Source: Eubacterium aggregans (GTDB taxonomy: Bacteria > Bacillota > Clostridia > Eubacteriales > Eubacteriaceae). Taken from it: DNA of 64,000 nucleotides. Made by a program: the position numbers and the translations under genes. Below are positions 1 to 8,930 of the stretch, one piece after another. The stretch is taken from positions 124,001 through 188,000 of the forward strand of contig NZ_FNRK01000002.1 of NCBI RefSeq assembly GCF_900107815.1, written 5' to 3'. Every line of letters begins with the position of its first letter. Position 1 is the first letter of the stretch. The notes under the pieces were generated by a model. That model was not told the origin of the DNA. It saw only the letters and a list, made by a program, of their open reading frames with translations, and searched no databases.

Positions 1-464
1 ACACAGAAATTGTGGAACGGATTCGCCGGTATTTTGATTACCCGGCCATCACCACGGATATCATGGTGGGCTTTCCCGGAGAAACTGAGGCCGAGTTTGA
101 GGAAACCCTGACCTTTGTGAAAGCCATCCAGTTTTATCAAGTCCATGTCTTTAAGTACTCCAGACGCCAGGGGACCCCGGCAGCGGATATGGTGGATCAG
201 ATTCCTGAGGATGTAAAAACAAGGCGCAGCCAGCACCTGATTGCCCTCTCCAAGGCCCTGGAGGATGACTTTTTAAAGGCCAATCATGGCCGACAGTTAG
301 AGGTTCTCTTTGAACGTCTGACGGAGGATGGTTTAATGGAAGGGCATACCGACAACTATCTTCCGGTTAAAATGAGGGGTTCCCAAAATAATTGTGGAAA
401 AATTGTACCAGTTGAAGTATCATATAAAGATAAAGTGCTGTTTATGGGTACAAACCCAGTTTGA
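1..464 (+). CDS. mtaB: tRNA t6A37 methylthiotransferase MtaB, C-terminal part
   Basis: The reading frame is open from the left edge, so only the last ~154 residues are present. MtaB is a radical-SAM enzyme that adds a methylthio group to t6A37 of tRNA. Visible here are the end of the radical-SAM barrel (TTDIMVGFPGET) and the region HVFKYSRRQGTPA, which resembles MtaB (YqeV) more than MiaB. A C-terminal TRAM-like RNA-binding segment containing GHTDNYLPVKM follows. The order mtaB-rpsU-yqeY matches Bacillus subtilis and supports MtaB over MiaB. The CxxxCxxC cluster motif lies outside the window. The HIT gene follows after 19 nt and is probably co-transcribed. Confidence 0.85.
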   Translation, partial: TEIVERIRRYFDYPAITTDIMVGFPGETEAEFEETLTFVKAIQFYQVHVFKYSRRQGTPAADMVDQIPEDVKTRRSQHLIALSKALEDDFLKANHGRQLEVLFERLTEDGLMEGHTDNYLPVKMRGSQNNCGKIVPVEVSYKDKVLFMGTNPV

Positions 465-483
465 AAATTGAGAGGTGAATTAA

Positions 484-828
484 GTGGCAGAGGATTGTTT
501 ATTCTGCAAAATCGCAGCTGGTGAAATTCCAGCTACAGTGGTCTACGAGGATGATGCGGTGCTGGCTTTTAAGGATATCGCCCCACAGGCTCCGGTCCAT
601 GTCGTCATCATCCCAAAAGAGCATTATGATTCCATTCTTTCGGTTCCTGCAGGGGATGATATTATCAGCCATATTCACACGGTTGCCAATCGCATCGTGT
701 TAAAGCTTGGAATTGCTGACGACGGTTTTCGGCTGGTGAATAATTGTGGTGAAGCCGGGGGACAGACCGTGCCCCATCTCCATTATCACCTCCTTGGCGG
801 ACGAAATATGGAGTGGCCTCCCGGTTGA
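484..828 (+). CDS. HIT family (HinT-like) purine nucleotide hydrolase
   Basis: This 114-residue protein is the usual size of a HinT. Members hydrolyse adenosine phosphoramidates and related nucleotide conjugates in the cytoplasm. The signature is the C-terminal histidine triad HLHYHLL, just after GGQTVP. The N-terminus carries the DCLFCKIAAGEIP motif with a CxxC-like start seen in many bacterial HinTs. Translation starts at GTG 484 behind the ribosome site GAGAGGTG. It lies 19 nt after mtaB, so it probably belongs to that transcript; rpsU downstream has its own promoter. Confidence 0.9.
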   Translation: MAEDCLFCKIAAGEIPATVVYEDDAVLAFKDIAPQAPVHVVIIPKEHYDSILSVPAGDDIISHIHTVANRIVLKLGIADDGFRLVNNCGEAGGQTVPHLHYHLLGGRNMEWPPG

Positions 829-893
829 TTGAATTACCACTAAAGGATGTCTGTGTTTTTTTGCATATATCCGGGCCGATCTGGAATATTTAG

Positions 894-922
894 TTGACTT
901 TTGACAGAAAATAAAATATAAT
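894..922 (+). promoter_or_regulatory. Sigma-A promoter for rpsU-yqeY
   Basis: The -35 is TTGACT (894-899) and the -10 is TATAAT (917-922), with a 17-nt spacer. A second TTGACA at 901-906 is too close to the -10 to be its partner. Confidence 0.75.
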
Positions 923-988
923 GATTGTTGCTCAAACTAGATATGCAGGTTTCCAAACTAAGTTTTGCATAAGAGAGGGGGGTTGAAG

Positions 989-1171
989 ATGTCTGAAGTA
1001 AGAATTAAAGAAAATGAAACGCTTGAAAGCGCATTGCGTCGTTTTAAAAGAAAAACTGCCATGGCAGGGGTTATGTCTGAAATTCGCAAAAGAGAGCACT
1101 ACGAAAAGCCGAGTGTGAAGCGTAAGAAAAAATCAGAAGCTGCCAGAAAAAGAAAAATGAAAAAAAGATAG
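989..1171 (+). CDS. rpsU: 30S ribosomal protein S21
   Basis: This 60-residue, very basic protein has the S21 signature: a start like [20 protein letters not shown] and a Lys/Arg-rich tail ([17 protein letters not shown]). S21 sits on the 30S platform near the 3' end of 16S rRNA and helps initiation. An in-frame upstream start at 965 would add eight residues, but ATG 989 follows a strong AGAGAGGGGGG ribosome site and gives the conserved N-terminus. yqeY follows after 13 nt, the common Firmicutes pair. Confidence 0.97.
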   Translation: MSEVRIKENETLESALRRFKRKTAMAGVMSEIRKREHYEKPSVKRKKKSEAARKRKMKKR

Positions 1172-1184
1172 GAAGTGTCAATAG

Positions 1185-1631
1185 TTGACATTAAAGGAAC
1201 AATTACAAGCTGATTTAAAAACAGCGATGAAAGAAAAGGATAAGGTGCGTAAAGCAACCATTACCATGATCCGTGCCGCTATTTTACAAGTGGAAAAGGA
1301 TCAAAAGGTTGTCCTGGATGATTCCGCAGTTCTGGATATCATTAGCAAGCAGCGCAAACAACGCAGAGATGCTTTGGAGGATTTTGAAAAGGCCGAAAGA
1401 GACGACCTGATTGAGCAGACAAAAGCAGAGATGGCAGTCATCGACGCTTACCTTCCTAAACAATTGTCCCGGGAAGAAATCGAGGCAATCGTGGACGAAA
1501 CCATTACGGAAACCGGAGTCCAAAGCGCGAAAGATATGGGAAAAATCATGGGCGCACTTATGCCCAAGGTTAAAGGTTTGGCAGACGGCAAGCTCGTCAA
1601 CCAAATCGTGCGGGAAAAACTACAAGCCTAA
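1185..1631 (+). CDS. yqeY: GatB/YqeY domain protein
   Basis: At 148 residues this is the normal YqeY length. The family is related to the C-terminal tRNA-binding tail domain of the GatB amidotransferase subunit; its precise cellular role is not established. Recognisable stretches are the helical N-terminus (LKEQLQADLKTAMKEKDKV) and the ending GKIMGALMPKVKGLADGK. The start is TTG 1185, preceded by AGGAAG at 1170. It is co-transcribed with rpsU and ends five bases before a strong terminator. Confidence 0.93.
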   Translation: MTLKEQLQADLKTAMKEKDKVRKATITMIRAAILQVEKDQKVVLDDSAVLDIISKQRKQRRDALEDFEKAERDDLIEQTKAEMAVIDAYLPKQLSREEIEAIVDETITETGVQSAKDMGKIMGALMPKVKGLADGKLVNQIVREKLQA

Positions 1632-1635
1632 TCAT

Positions 1636-1664
1636 ACGCCACCCTATTGGGGTGGCGTTTTTTT
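1636..1664 (+). terminator. Intrinsic terminator after yqeY
   Basis: A nine-bp perfect stem (1636-1644 with 1650-1658) with a five-base loop is followed by a run of T. Its left arm overlaps the stop codon of the converging minus-strand gene. Confidence 0.9.
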
Positions 1665-2363
1665 AATGACATCTTCCTTATAAAACCGCTTCTCCTCAAA
1701 TAATAGCAAAAAGACAACAGCTAAAAGGATATTGCAGAAGAAGATGGCATGGGCATCCCATCGCCAGGTGAGGTGGGCTCCCAGGAAGGCCCCCAGGGCG
1801 AAGAAGGCGATGACCAAAAAATACTGGAGGGTTTTGCGGAGCTTCGAGGGGTCGTGGGTTTTCAGGTAGACACAGAAAAACTCCATGCCGGTTCGTAGGT
1901 TGCCGGTACACATGGTAGTGGCAAAGGGGGTTCCATGAATGCGCCGAAAGGCCTGGACCTGGAGGGCACAGACAAAGGAAATAGCGACATTGGCAATATA
2001 ATCAAGGTTATCGGGACTGAGAAAGCCGACGATGGCAATGATGACAAATTCGATGCCGATGACAAGCTGGCGCCAATGCAGATTGTCGCTGTTGATGGAC
2101 TTTAAGTATTCGGATACCACAATACCCACCGCAAAGGCCAGGATGGGGAGAAGATAATGGACCGCTGCCATGGGCTCCCCCTTGGCGATGCCAATTCCAA
2201 GCAAAACAATATTACCAGTTTGGGCATTGGCAAAGACCTGTCCTCGGGAGATATAGGTATAGGCGTCTAAAAATCCTCCAACGATGGCGAGGGTAAGACA
2301 GAGAATCATGGATTCTGAAATCGCCAATTGTTCTTCAAACTTTTTTCTAAAGCGTTCTTTCAT
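1644..2363 (-). CDS. DUF1275 (YoaK-type) integral membrane protein
   Basis: This 239-residue protein is strongly hydrophobic, with about six predicted membrane segments. The N-terminal signature GGFLDAYTYISRGQVFANAQTGN is characteristic of the DUF1275/YoaK family (first 20 residues GGFLDAYTYISRGQVFANAQ). Family function is unknown; a transport role is often guessed from its topology. It stands alone on the minus strand, ending inside the yqeY terminator hairpin. A ribosome site (AAGGAAGTG, reverse strand) precedes the ATG. Confidence 0.85.
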   Translation of the reverse strand: MKERFRKKFEEQLAISESMILCLTLAIVGGFLDAYTYISRGQVFANAQTGNIVLLGIGIAKGEPMAAVHYLLPILAFAVGIVVSEYLKSINSDNLHWRQLVIGIEFVIIAIVGFLSPDNLDYIANVAISFVCALQVQAFRRIHGTPFATTMCTGNLRTGMEFFCVYLKTHDPSKLRKTLQYFLVIAFFALGAFLGAHLTWRWDAHAIFFCNILLAVVFLLLFEEKRFYKEDVIKKTPPQ

Positions 2364-2466
2364 GGGGTCACTTCCTTTAAAATTCTTGCGTCTATTATGA
2401 TAGCATAAAAGAGCAAAAAGATATTGTATACAATTTAGAATTTTTTAATGAAATAAATCATTTTTG

Positions 2467-2475
2467 TGGTATAAT
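2467..2475 (+). promoter_or_regulatory. Extended -10 promoter before the HD gene
   Basis: TGG-TATAAT (TG at 2467-2468, -10 at 2470-2475) matches an extended -10 element. No good -35 is present at the expected distance. Confidence 0.5.
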
Positions 2476-2528
2476 TCAATCAGAAAGGGAGATGTTGAGC
2501 ACAAATTCTTTTCGGAAGTGAAGGTTTT

Positions 2529-3029
2529 ATGAAAGATAGAAAGTATCAAGTCGAGTTTGAAGGGATTGTTTGGGATATTCTGAATCATCCCAAATTCATA
2601 GGACTAAAGTCCATAGAGCACCACGGCAACGGTTTGCAGGAGCATTGTATTTCTGTTGCCTACAATTCATACATCATTGCAAAAAAATTAGGTTTGGATG
2701 CCGAATCCGTTGCGCGTGGAGCCTTACTCCATGATTTCTTTTTTGAAGATTGGAAAGCGGCTGAAAAAACCGAGAAGGGCTTTGGGCGCATCAAAGAAAT
2801 GCATGGCTTTAAGCACCCCAAGGATGCCCTGCGCAATGCAACGATTTATTTTAATTTAAATGAAAAAGAAGAGGACATGATCCTCAAGCATATGTTTCCT
2901 TTAACCATCGTGCCCCCCATGCATTTGGAAAGCTGGGTGGTTACCATGGTCGATAAAGGGGTGGCCATTAAGGAAATGGCCCAGGAGCACACGCCGCGTA
3001 AGCTCTATCGGAAGCTTCGGGCGGCTTAG
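2529..3029 (+). CDS. HD-domain phosphohydrolase-like protein
   Basis: This 166-residue soluble protein carries an HD metal-dependent phosphohydrolase fold. Visible are an early histidine in EHCISVAYNSYIIAKK (HxxxVA pattern), the HD pair in GALLHDFFFEDW, and a later KHMFPLTIVPP, which supplies the downstream histidine. This layout resembles small uncharacterised HD proteins of Firmicutes. The substrate cannot be inferred. The next gene, an isocitrate dehydrogenase homologue, begins 40 nt downstream with no terminator between, so they may share a transcript. Confidence 0.8.
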   Translation: MKDRKYQVEFEGIVWDILNHPKFIGLKSIEHHGNGLQEHCISVAYNSYIIAKKLGLDAESVARGALLHDFFFEDWKAAEKTEKGFGRIKEMHGFKHPKDALRNATIYFNLNEKEEDMILKHMFPLTIVPPMHLESWVVTMVDKGVAIKEMAQEHTPRKLYRKLRAA

Positions 3030-3069
3030 TCATCAGCCAATAAAAAAATTAAGATATACTGGAGGAAAA

Positions 3070-4275
3070 ATGGGAAATAATTACAGCGTAGAAATTGAAG
3101 CGGCAAAGAATCACTTTGCACAGATCATCGAAGAGCAATTCGCCAGAATCCAGAAGATGAAGGAAGAAAAGGACTTTGTTGATTTTGCCAATAAGGATCA
3201 CATAGTCATTGGCGTGTGTGGTGGGGATGGCATTGGACCTTTTATTACAGCTGAAGGAGAAAGGGTTTTAGCCTTTTTATTAAAGGATGAAGTTGCCTCT
3301 GGACGTATTGAGTTCAAGGAAATTGATGGTTTGACCATTGAAAACCGTGCCGCTTGCGGCAAGGCGATTCCAGACGACGTGCTGGCAGAGCTGAAGGCCT
3401 GTGATGTTATTCTTAAGGGACCCACAACAACCCCAAGGGAAGGAGACGAATGGCCGAATATTGAAAGTGCCAATGTGGCCATGCGTAAGGAGCTGGACCT
3501 CTTTGCCAATGTGCGCCCGGTCAGTGTACCAGAACAGGGCATCGACTGGATGTTCTATCGGGAGAATACAGAAGGTGGCTACGCCGTTGGCAGCAAGGGC
3601 ATCCATGTGAATGACGATTTAGCCATTGATTTTACCGTAGCAACCCAGGAGGGCTCGGAACGGATTATTCGTGCAGCCTTTGATTATGCTAAGAAATCCG
3701 GAAAAAATAAGGTAACGGTGGTCACCAAGGCCAACGTCATCAAGACCACGGACGGTAAATTCTTAGATACGGCTAAGGCTATCGCTAAGGAATACCCGGA
3801 AGTAGAAATGGATGACTGGTACATCGATATTATGACGGCGAAGCTGGTAGATGAAAAACGTCGGACCCAGTTTAAGGTTATGGTTCTGCCGAACCTGTAT
3901 GGGGATATTTTAACGGATGAAGCCGCTGAATTCCAGGGTGGCGTTGGAACTGCCGGATCGGCCAACATCGGCAAACGCTATGCCATGTTTGAAGCCATCC
4001 ACGGCTCAGCACCCCGGATGGTCAAAGAAGGCCGTGGCCAATACGCCGATCCTTGCAGTATGCTCCGGGCAGCGGGTCTGCTTCTGGAACATATCGGGAA
4101 AAATGACGAAGCGAAAAAGCTTCAGATGGCCCTGGATATTTGTGGCTTGTTTGAAAAGAAGCTTGAGCTGACAGGGCGGGATACCGGTGCAACCGGCGCT
4201 GAATACGCCCAATATGTCATGGATACCTTATCCAGGGATGACTTAGAAGCGGTTTATGCTTCATACCAAAAATAG
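3070..4275 (+). CDS. Isocitrate/isopropylmalate dehydrogenase family protein, probably NAD-isocitrate dehydrogenase
   Basis: This 401-residue beta-decarboxylating dehydrogenase has the nucleotide/substrate motifs GGDGIGPFI, ANVRPV, FYRENTEGGYA, the lysine in VVTKANVIK, and the metal-binding NLYGDILTDEAAEFQGGVG. It ends with FEAIHGSAPR as in isocitrate dehydrogenases. The absence of leucine biosynthesis neighbours and the NAIH-like FEAIHGSAPR favour isocitrate over 3-isopropylmalate as substrate. About 40 extra N-terminal residues precede the core. Such enzymes in clostridia supply 2-oxoglutarate. A ribosome site GGAGG precedes ATG 3070 and a terminator follows. Confidence 0.8.
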   Translation: MGNNYSVEIEAAKNHFAQIIEEQFARIQKMKEEKDFVDFANKDHIVIGVCGGDGIGPFITAEGERVLAFLLKDEVASGRIEFKEIDGLTIENRAACGKAIPDDVLAELKACDVILKGPTTTPREGDEWPNIESANVAMRKELDLFANVRPVSVPEQGIDWMFYRENTEGGYAVGSKGIHVNDDLAIDFTVATQEGSERIIRAAFDYAKKSGKNKVTVVTKANVIKTTDGKFLDTAKAIAKEYPEVEMDDWYIDIMTAKLVDEKRRTQFKVMVLPNLYGDILTDEAAEFQGGVGTAGSANIGKRYAMFEAIHGSAPRMVKEGRGQYADPCSMLRAAGLLLEHIGKNDEAKKLQMALDICGLFEKKLELTGRDTGATGAEYAQYVMDTLSRDDLEAVYASYQK

Positions 4276-4306
4276 GGACGAATCGAATGTATTCTTAGGA
4301 CGAATT

Positions 4307-4337
4307 AAGGCAGCTGCTCCGGTGGTTGCCTTTTTTT
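4307..4337 (+). terminator. Intrinsic terminator after the isocitrate dehydrogenase gene
   Basis: Arms AAGGCA and TGCCTT enclose a GC-rich loop with weaker inner pairing, followed by seven T residues. Confidence 0.75.
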
Positions 4338-4415
4338 AATCTTCTTTTAAGTAATCAATACGCCTTAAATCAAAATTAAAAAAATATAAATTGTATCTTA
4401 ATTTACGTATATTAA

Positions 4416-4444
4416 TTGACAAATTTAAAGAGAGGCTGTATGAT
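4416..4444 (+). promoter_or_regulatory. Promoter of the RHH protein-clpB operon
   Basis: TTGACA (4416-4421) and TATGAT (4439-4444) are separated by 17 nt. No CIRCE or CtsR-type repeat is visible around it. Confidence 0.8.
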
Positions 4445-4466
4445 AAGTACATAGTGAGGTGTAGAT

Positions 4467-5105
4467 ATGAAGAAGAGCGTCTATAGTTTGATGCTGTTTG
4501 ATGAGATTGTCGAGCAGATCGATCAACTGGCTTATTTAAAGAATACCAATCGGTCCCAGCTCATTAATGATATTTTAGCTGAGCATATCGGGTTAGAAAC
4601 GCCAGAACAAAAGGTTCAGGCGGTATTGGAATCCCTGGAAGAGAATTTTGAAAATAAATTGTCTGTGGGACAGATGGTTAAAAACTCCAGCATTCAGTTT
4701 GGAAAGAGCCTGAAGTACAAGTATCGTCCCAAAGTACGATACAGCTATGAATTCATCGGAAATGGCGGAAATAAGTACGCTGTTCTGAAAATCAGTTCCC
4801 GTACCCAGTCCCAGGATTTGAATGCCCATTTCCAGGATTTTTTTGATATTATAAAAGGAATCGAGTCATCCCATGCGGTCGCCGATGGACAATACGGCCC
4901 GGGCGATACCAATCATAAATTTGTTCGGGAGTTTAAAACCAGCGGAGAAGTCACCCGGGACGTGGAAAGCATCACTGAAACTTTAACCCGTTATCTGCAG
5001 ATGATTGATTCTGCAATGACCCACTATTTTGCAGATGTTGATTCTGTGGCAAATATTGCTGGAGAACTTGAAGACATCTATATAAGCTACTATAAGAATG
5101 AATAA
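4467..5105 (+). CDS. Ribbon-helix-helix protein with large unknown C-terminal domain
   Basis: Residues 1-45 match a CopG/MetJ-type ribbon-helix-helix DNA-binding fold: a beta strand (VYSLMLFDEIVEQID) then two helices with the NTNRSQLINDIL turn. The remaining ~165 residues are not recognised. They begin with a likely helical linker and continue with mixed alpha/beta sequence including KYKYRPKVRYSYEF and an acidic end. RHH proteins usually bind DNA as dimers. It lies 33 nt before clpB behind a strong promoter, so it may regulate the operon or itself; that is inference. GTGAGGTG precedes ATG 4467. Confidence 0.75.
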   Translation: MKKSVYSLMLFDEIVEQIDQLAYLKNTNRSQLINDILAEHIGLETPEQKVQAVLESLEENFENKLSVGQMVKNSSIQFGKSLKYKYRPKVRYSYEFIGNGGNKYAVLKISSRTQSQDLNAHFQDFFDIIKGIESSHAVADGQYGPGDTNHKFVREFKTSGEVTRDVESITETLTRYLQMIDSAMTHYFADVDSVANIAGELEDIYISYYKNE

Positions 5106-5138
5106 CAAATAAAATGAACACAAAGTGAGGTGTATACT

Positions 5139-7745
5139 ATGGATATGAATATGTTGACTCAAAAATCCATTGAGGCGGTCAAGGATGCTGAAAAAATTGC
5201 CCTTGATCATAATGCGCCGGAAATCGAACCGGACCATCTTTTATTGGCTCTAGTGACCCAGGAAAATGGCGTGGTCTCTCGGATTTTTGAACGAATGGGG
5301 AAAGCGACTTACCCTATTATTGAAGAATTAAAGCGGTTGGTGGCGAATAAGCCATCAATCAGTGGTCCTGGCCGGGAGCCGGGGAAGGTATACATCAGCC
5401 GAGACACCGAAAAGGTCCTGAATGAGGCCTATAAAATTGCAAAGAATATGGATGATCAATACATTTCCGTGGAGCATATTCTCCTGGGAATGTTTGATTT
5501 AGGCAAAAAAAGCCCGGTGGTGGAGCTGTTGGGACGCTATGGCATTACAAAGGCCAGCATCGATACGGTATTAAATGATGTGCGGGGGGGCCAAAAGGTA
5601 ACCTCGGATCATCCTGAAACCACCTATGAAGCTCTGGCCCAATATGGTCATGACCTAGTTCAGGATTGTATGGATAACAAGCTGGACCCTGTCATTGGGC
5701 GGGATTCTGAAATTCGCCATACCATTCGGATTTTGTCCCGGAAGACGAAAAATAACCCGGTGCTCATTGGGGAGCCGGGGGTTGGTAAAACCGCTATCGT
5801 CGAGGGATTGGCAGCCCGAATTGTGGCTGGGGATGTCCCAGAAGGCTTAAAGGGCAAGCGTATCATCTCTCTTGACTTGGGGGCACTGGTCGCCGGGGCC
5901 AAATACCGCGGTGAATTTGAAGAACGCTTTAAGGCTGTATTAAAGGAAGTTAAAGATTCTGACGGGGAAATCATCCTCTTTATCGATGAGCTCCACACCA
6001 TTGTGGGGGCGGGCAAAACCGATGGCGCCATGGATGCCGGCAATATGCTAAAGCCCATGCTGGCCAGGGGCGAGCTCCATTGTATTGGGGCGACGACCCT
6101 GGATGAATATCGCCAGTATATTGAAAAAGATCCGGCACTTGAACGTCGGTTCCAGCCAGTTATGGTGGATGAACCCACTGTTGAAGATACCATCGCCATC
6201 CTCCGGGGGCTCAAGGAACGCTATGAAATCTTTCATGGGGTTAAAATTTTAGATAACGCCTTGGTCTCTGCGGCAGTACTGTCCAATCGTTATATCTCGG
6301 ACCGGTTCCTGCCAGACAAGGCCATCGACTTAGTGGATGAGGCCTGTGCCATGATCCGGACGGAAATTGACTCCATGCCGGTGGAAATGGACGAGGTCAA
6401 CCGGAAGATCATCCAAATGGAAATTGAAGAAGCGGCTTTGAAAAAGGATGATGATAAGCTCTCCAAGGAACGCCTGGAACGGCTCCAAAAGGAATTGGCC
6501 GAATACAAGGATGATTTCAATGGCATGAAGATCCAATGGCAAAACGAAAAAGATGCCGTTGAAGAGGTCCAGAAGGTTAAAGAGGAAATCGATTCGGTTA
6601 ATCATCAAATTGAAAAGGCTGAACGGGAATATGACCTGGATAAAGCAGCGGAGCTGAAGTATGGCAAGCTGCCAGAGCTGAAGAAGAAGATGGAAGAGCT
6701 AGAAGCGCTTGCTGAAAGCAAAGGCGCTGACGAGTCCCTGATTCGGGAACGGGTTTCTGAAGAAGAAATTGCAGAAATTATTTCCAATTGGACGGGTATC
6801 CCCCTGAGTAAACTGGTTTCCGGTGAACGGGAAAAACTTCTTAATTTGGAAGAAACCTTGGAGGAACGGGTCATTGGTCAGGAAGAGCCCATTAAAAAGG
6901 TCGTGGATGCTATCATCCGGTCCCGGGCTGGGATCAAGAACCCCAATACTCCCATTGGCTCCTTCCTGTTTTTAGGACCCACCGGGGTTGGGAAGACCGA
7001 GCTGGCTAAGGCTGTGGCTGCCAATCTCTTTGATACGGAAAACAATATGGTCCGTATTGATATGAGTGAATATATGGAAAAATTCTCGGTGAGCCGTTTG
7101 ATTGGAGCACCTCCGGGATATGTCGGGTATGAAGAAGGCGGGCAACTGACCGAAGCCGTCCGGCGTAAACCCTACTCGGTCATCCTTCTGGATGAAATTG
7201 AAAAGGCCCACAAGGATGTCTTTAATATCCTGCTCCAGGTACTGGATGATGGTCGGATTACCGATTCCCAGGGTCGGACGGTGGATTTTAAGAATACGAT
7301 TATCATTATGACCAGCAATATTGGGTCGGAATTCCTGTTAGAGGGTATTGGACCGGATGGAGAGATTAAGGAAGAAACGGAAGATGCCGTGATGTCCTCC
7401 CTCAGAAACTATTTCCGGCCGGAATTCCTCAATCGGATCGATGAAATTGTGCTTTACAAGCCATTGTCCCGGGAATCCATTACCCATATTGTCGATTTGA
7501 TGATGGCCGAGCTGCAAAAACGCCTGGAGGACAACCGCTTATCGGTGGTCTTAACTGAGGGCGCTAAGGAAGCCATTATTGACCAGGGCTATGACCCAAG
7601 CTATGGCGCCCGTCCATTGAAGCGCTTTATTCAAAAGAATATTGAAACCATGGTGGGCAAGGAAATTATCCGCGGAAGCTTGGACGAAGGGGATGTATTA
7701 ACCATCGATTTTAAAGACGGACGTTTTACCGTCATCGCAGATTAG
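5139..7745 (+). CDS. clpB: ATP-dependent disaggregase ClpB
   Basis: This 868-residue AAA+ protein has two nucleotide domains. An N-terminal repeat domain (1-150) is followed by Walker A GEPGVGKT (about 211-218) with FIDELHT. A charged coiled-coil middle domain (about 400-530) comes next, then the second Walker A GPTGVGKT (about 613-620) with [11 protein letters not shown], and the C-terminal D2 small domain. The long middle coiled coil identifies ClpB rather than ClpC or ClpA; no ClpP-binding loop is evident. It acts in the cytoplasm with DnaK to dissolve aggregates. ATG 5139 is chosen over GTG 5130 because AAGTGAGG sits seven bases before it. Confidence 0.93.
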   Translation: MDMNMLTQKSIEAVKDAEKIALDHNAPEIEPDHLLLALVTQENGVVSRIFERMGKATYPIIEELKRLVANKPSISGPGREPGKVYISRDTEKVLNEAYKIAKNMDDQYISVEHILLGMFDLGKKSPVVELLGRYGITKASIDTVLNDVRGGQKVTSDHPETTYEALAQYGHDLVQDCMDNKLDPVIGRDSEIRHTIRILSRKTKNNPVLIGEPGVGKTAIVEGLAARIVAGDVPEGLKGKRIISLDLGALVAGAKYRGEFEERFKAVLKEVKDSDGEIILFIDELHTIVGAGKTDGAMDAGNMLKPMLARGELHCIGATTLDEYRQYIEKDPALERRFQPVMVDEPTVEDTIAILRGLKERYEIFHGVKILDNALVSAAVLSNRYISDRFLPDKAIDLVDEACAMIRTEIDSMPVEMDEVNRKIIQMEIEEAALKKDDDKLSKERLERLQKELAEYKDDFNGMKIQWQNEKDAVEEVQKVKEEIDSVNHQIEKAEREYDLDKAAELKYGKLPELKKKMEELEALAESKGADESLIRERVSEEEIAEIISNWTGIPLSKLVSGEREKLLNLEETLEERVIGQEEPIKKVVDAIIRSRAGIKNPNTPIGSFLFLGPTGVGKTELAKAVAANLFDTENNMVRIDMSEYMEKFSVSRLIGAPPGYVGYEEGGQLTEAVRRKPYSVILLDEIEKAHKDVFNILLQVLDDGRITDSQGRTVDFKNTIIIMTSNIGSEFLLEGIGPDGEIKEETEDAVMSSLRNYFRPEFLNRIDEIVLYKPLSRESITHIVDLMMAELQKRLEDNRLSVVLTEGAKEAIIDQGYDPSYGARPLKRFIQKNIETMVGKEIIRGSLDEGDVLTIDFKDGRFTVIAD

Positions 7746-7782
7746 AAATAGATTGACAAAGTTATCTTAAGAGAGTCCCAAA

Positions 7783-7826
7783 AGAGAAATAAATGTTGTA
7801 TGTGCAACATCTTATTTCTCTTTTTT
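7783..7826 (+). terminator. Intrinsic terminator after clpB
   Basis: A long stem (AGAGAAATAA-ATGTTG with CAACAT-C-TTATTTCTCT) is followed by six T residues. Confidence 0.9.
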
Positions 7827-7919
7827 GCGATATACTATTAGCTAAAAGGATTGACTGTTTTTTAACAAAGTAAGCGCAGTATGGTTTGAGAAGACTTAAA
7901 TACTAGTAGGAGGTGTGCA

Positions 7920-8930
7920 ATGGGTTTTGTATTGAATCAGGCGGAAATGGACCGATATCTTTCCTGCCTGGCATCAGATTATCGGATTTTTGCCCCAAGG
8001 CGTTATTCCGGGGATGGAATTTATTCCGATACAGATATCATCCGCTACGGTGAAGTGTCATCGGTATCGGAGATTGAATTTCAAGAGAAATCCCTGTATT
8101 CATTTAAAGAGGTGCTGCTCCCGGTGATTGAAACCTTATTCTACTTTACCGAGGATAAGGTAACCCTGGCGGACGCCCCCCAAAAAGGGGCGGTAGTCTT
8201 TATGCGCAGCTGTGATGTCCATGGTCTTAAAGCCCTGGATGCCATGTATCTGGACAATGGCCCCGAGGATTATTACTACAAACGCCTGCGGGAGAAGATT
8301 AAGATCATCCTCATTGGATGCCCCCATTCCTACGACAATTGCTTTTGTGTTTCCATGGGGACGAGTGAAACCACGGATTATGATTTGAGTGTCGATTCCA
8401 AGGACGGTGCCTTCCACGTCGATTGTCGGAATGTGTCCTGGCAGAACCAGCTCCTTGAGGATGGCATCCCCCAGCAGGCGGTTATGCCTGAGTTTGTGAC
8501 AGAAAATGCGGTGACGGTGAAAATCCCCGAAAACCTCAATGCACGGGTAGTAGGAAGTACCCTGTGGAATGATTATGACAGCCGGTGCATTGCCTGTGGA
8601 CGGTGTAACTTTGTCTGTCCCACCTGTACCTGCTTTACTATGCAGGATATGCCCTATACCGAAAACGGCAAAGCCGGAGAACGACGGCGGGTGTGGGCCT
8701 CCTGTATGGTGGATGGCTTTACCGATGTGGCCGGTGGCGGAAGCTACCGCCAGAAAAATGGTCAGCGGATGCGGTTCAAGGTCCTCCATAAGGTCCTGGA
8801 TTTTAAGGCGAAGCATGGCTTTCAGATGTGTGTCGGATGTGGCCGCTGCGATGATGTCTGCCCAGAGTATATTTCCTTTTCCCACTCGATTAATGGCCTT
8901 GAACAAGCCATGAAGGAGGTGAGTCAGTAA
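7920..8930 (+). CDS. asrA: Anaerobic sulfite reductase subunit A
   Basis: This 336-residue iron-sulfur protein transfers electrons in the dissimilatory-type anaerobic sulfite reductase (sulfite to sulfide). Two ferredoxin-like 4Fe-4S motifs are visible: CIACGRCNFVCPTC near residue 223 and CVGCGRCDDVCPEY near residue 303. An earlier Cys-rich stretch (GCPHSYDNCFC) is typical of AsrA/HydB-type subunits. It opens an asrABC operon; its stop overlaps the asrB start (TAATG). AGGAGGTG precedes ATG 7920. Confidence 0.93.
   Translation: MGFVLNQAEMDRYLSCLASDYRIFAPRRYSGDGIYSDTDIIRYGEVSSVSEIEFQEKSLYSFKEVLLPVIETLFYFTEDKVTLADAPQKGAVVFMRSCDVHGLKALDAMYLDNGPEDYYYKRLREKIKIILIGCPHSYDNCFCVSMGTSETTDYDLSVDSKDGAFHVDCRNVSWQNQLLEDGIPQQAVMPEFVTENAVTVKIPENLNARVVGSTLWNDYDSRCIACGRCNFVCPTCTCFTMQDMPYTENGKAGERRRVWASCMVDGFTDVAGGGSYRQKNGQRMRFKVLHKVLDFKAKHGFQMCVGCGRCDDVCPEYISFSHSINGLEQAMKEVSQ

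Noticed and set aside
901-906. TTGACA as the -35 of rpsU
   Set aside because: It is only 10 nt from the TATAAT; TTGACT at 894 has the correct 17-nt spacing.
4380-4466. CIRCE or CtsR operator before the clpB operon
   Set aside because: No matching inverted or direct repeat was found around the promoter.
7851-7885. Promoter for asrABC from TTGACT and TATGGT
   Set aside because: The spacer would be 23 nt, too long; the true asr promoter could not be placed with confidence.
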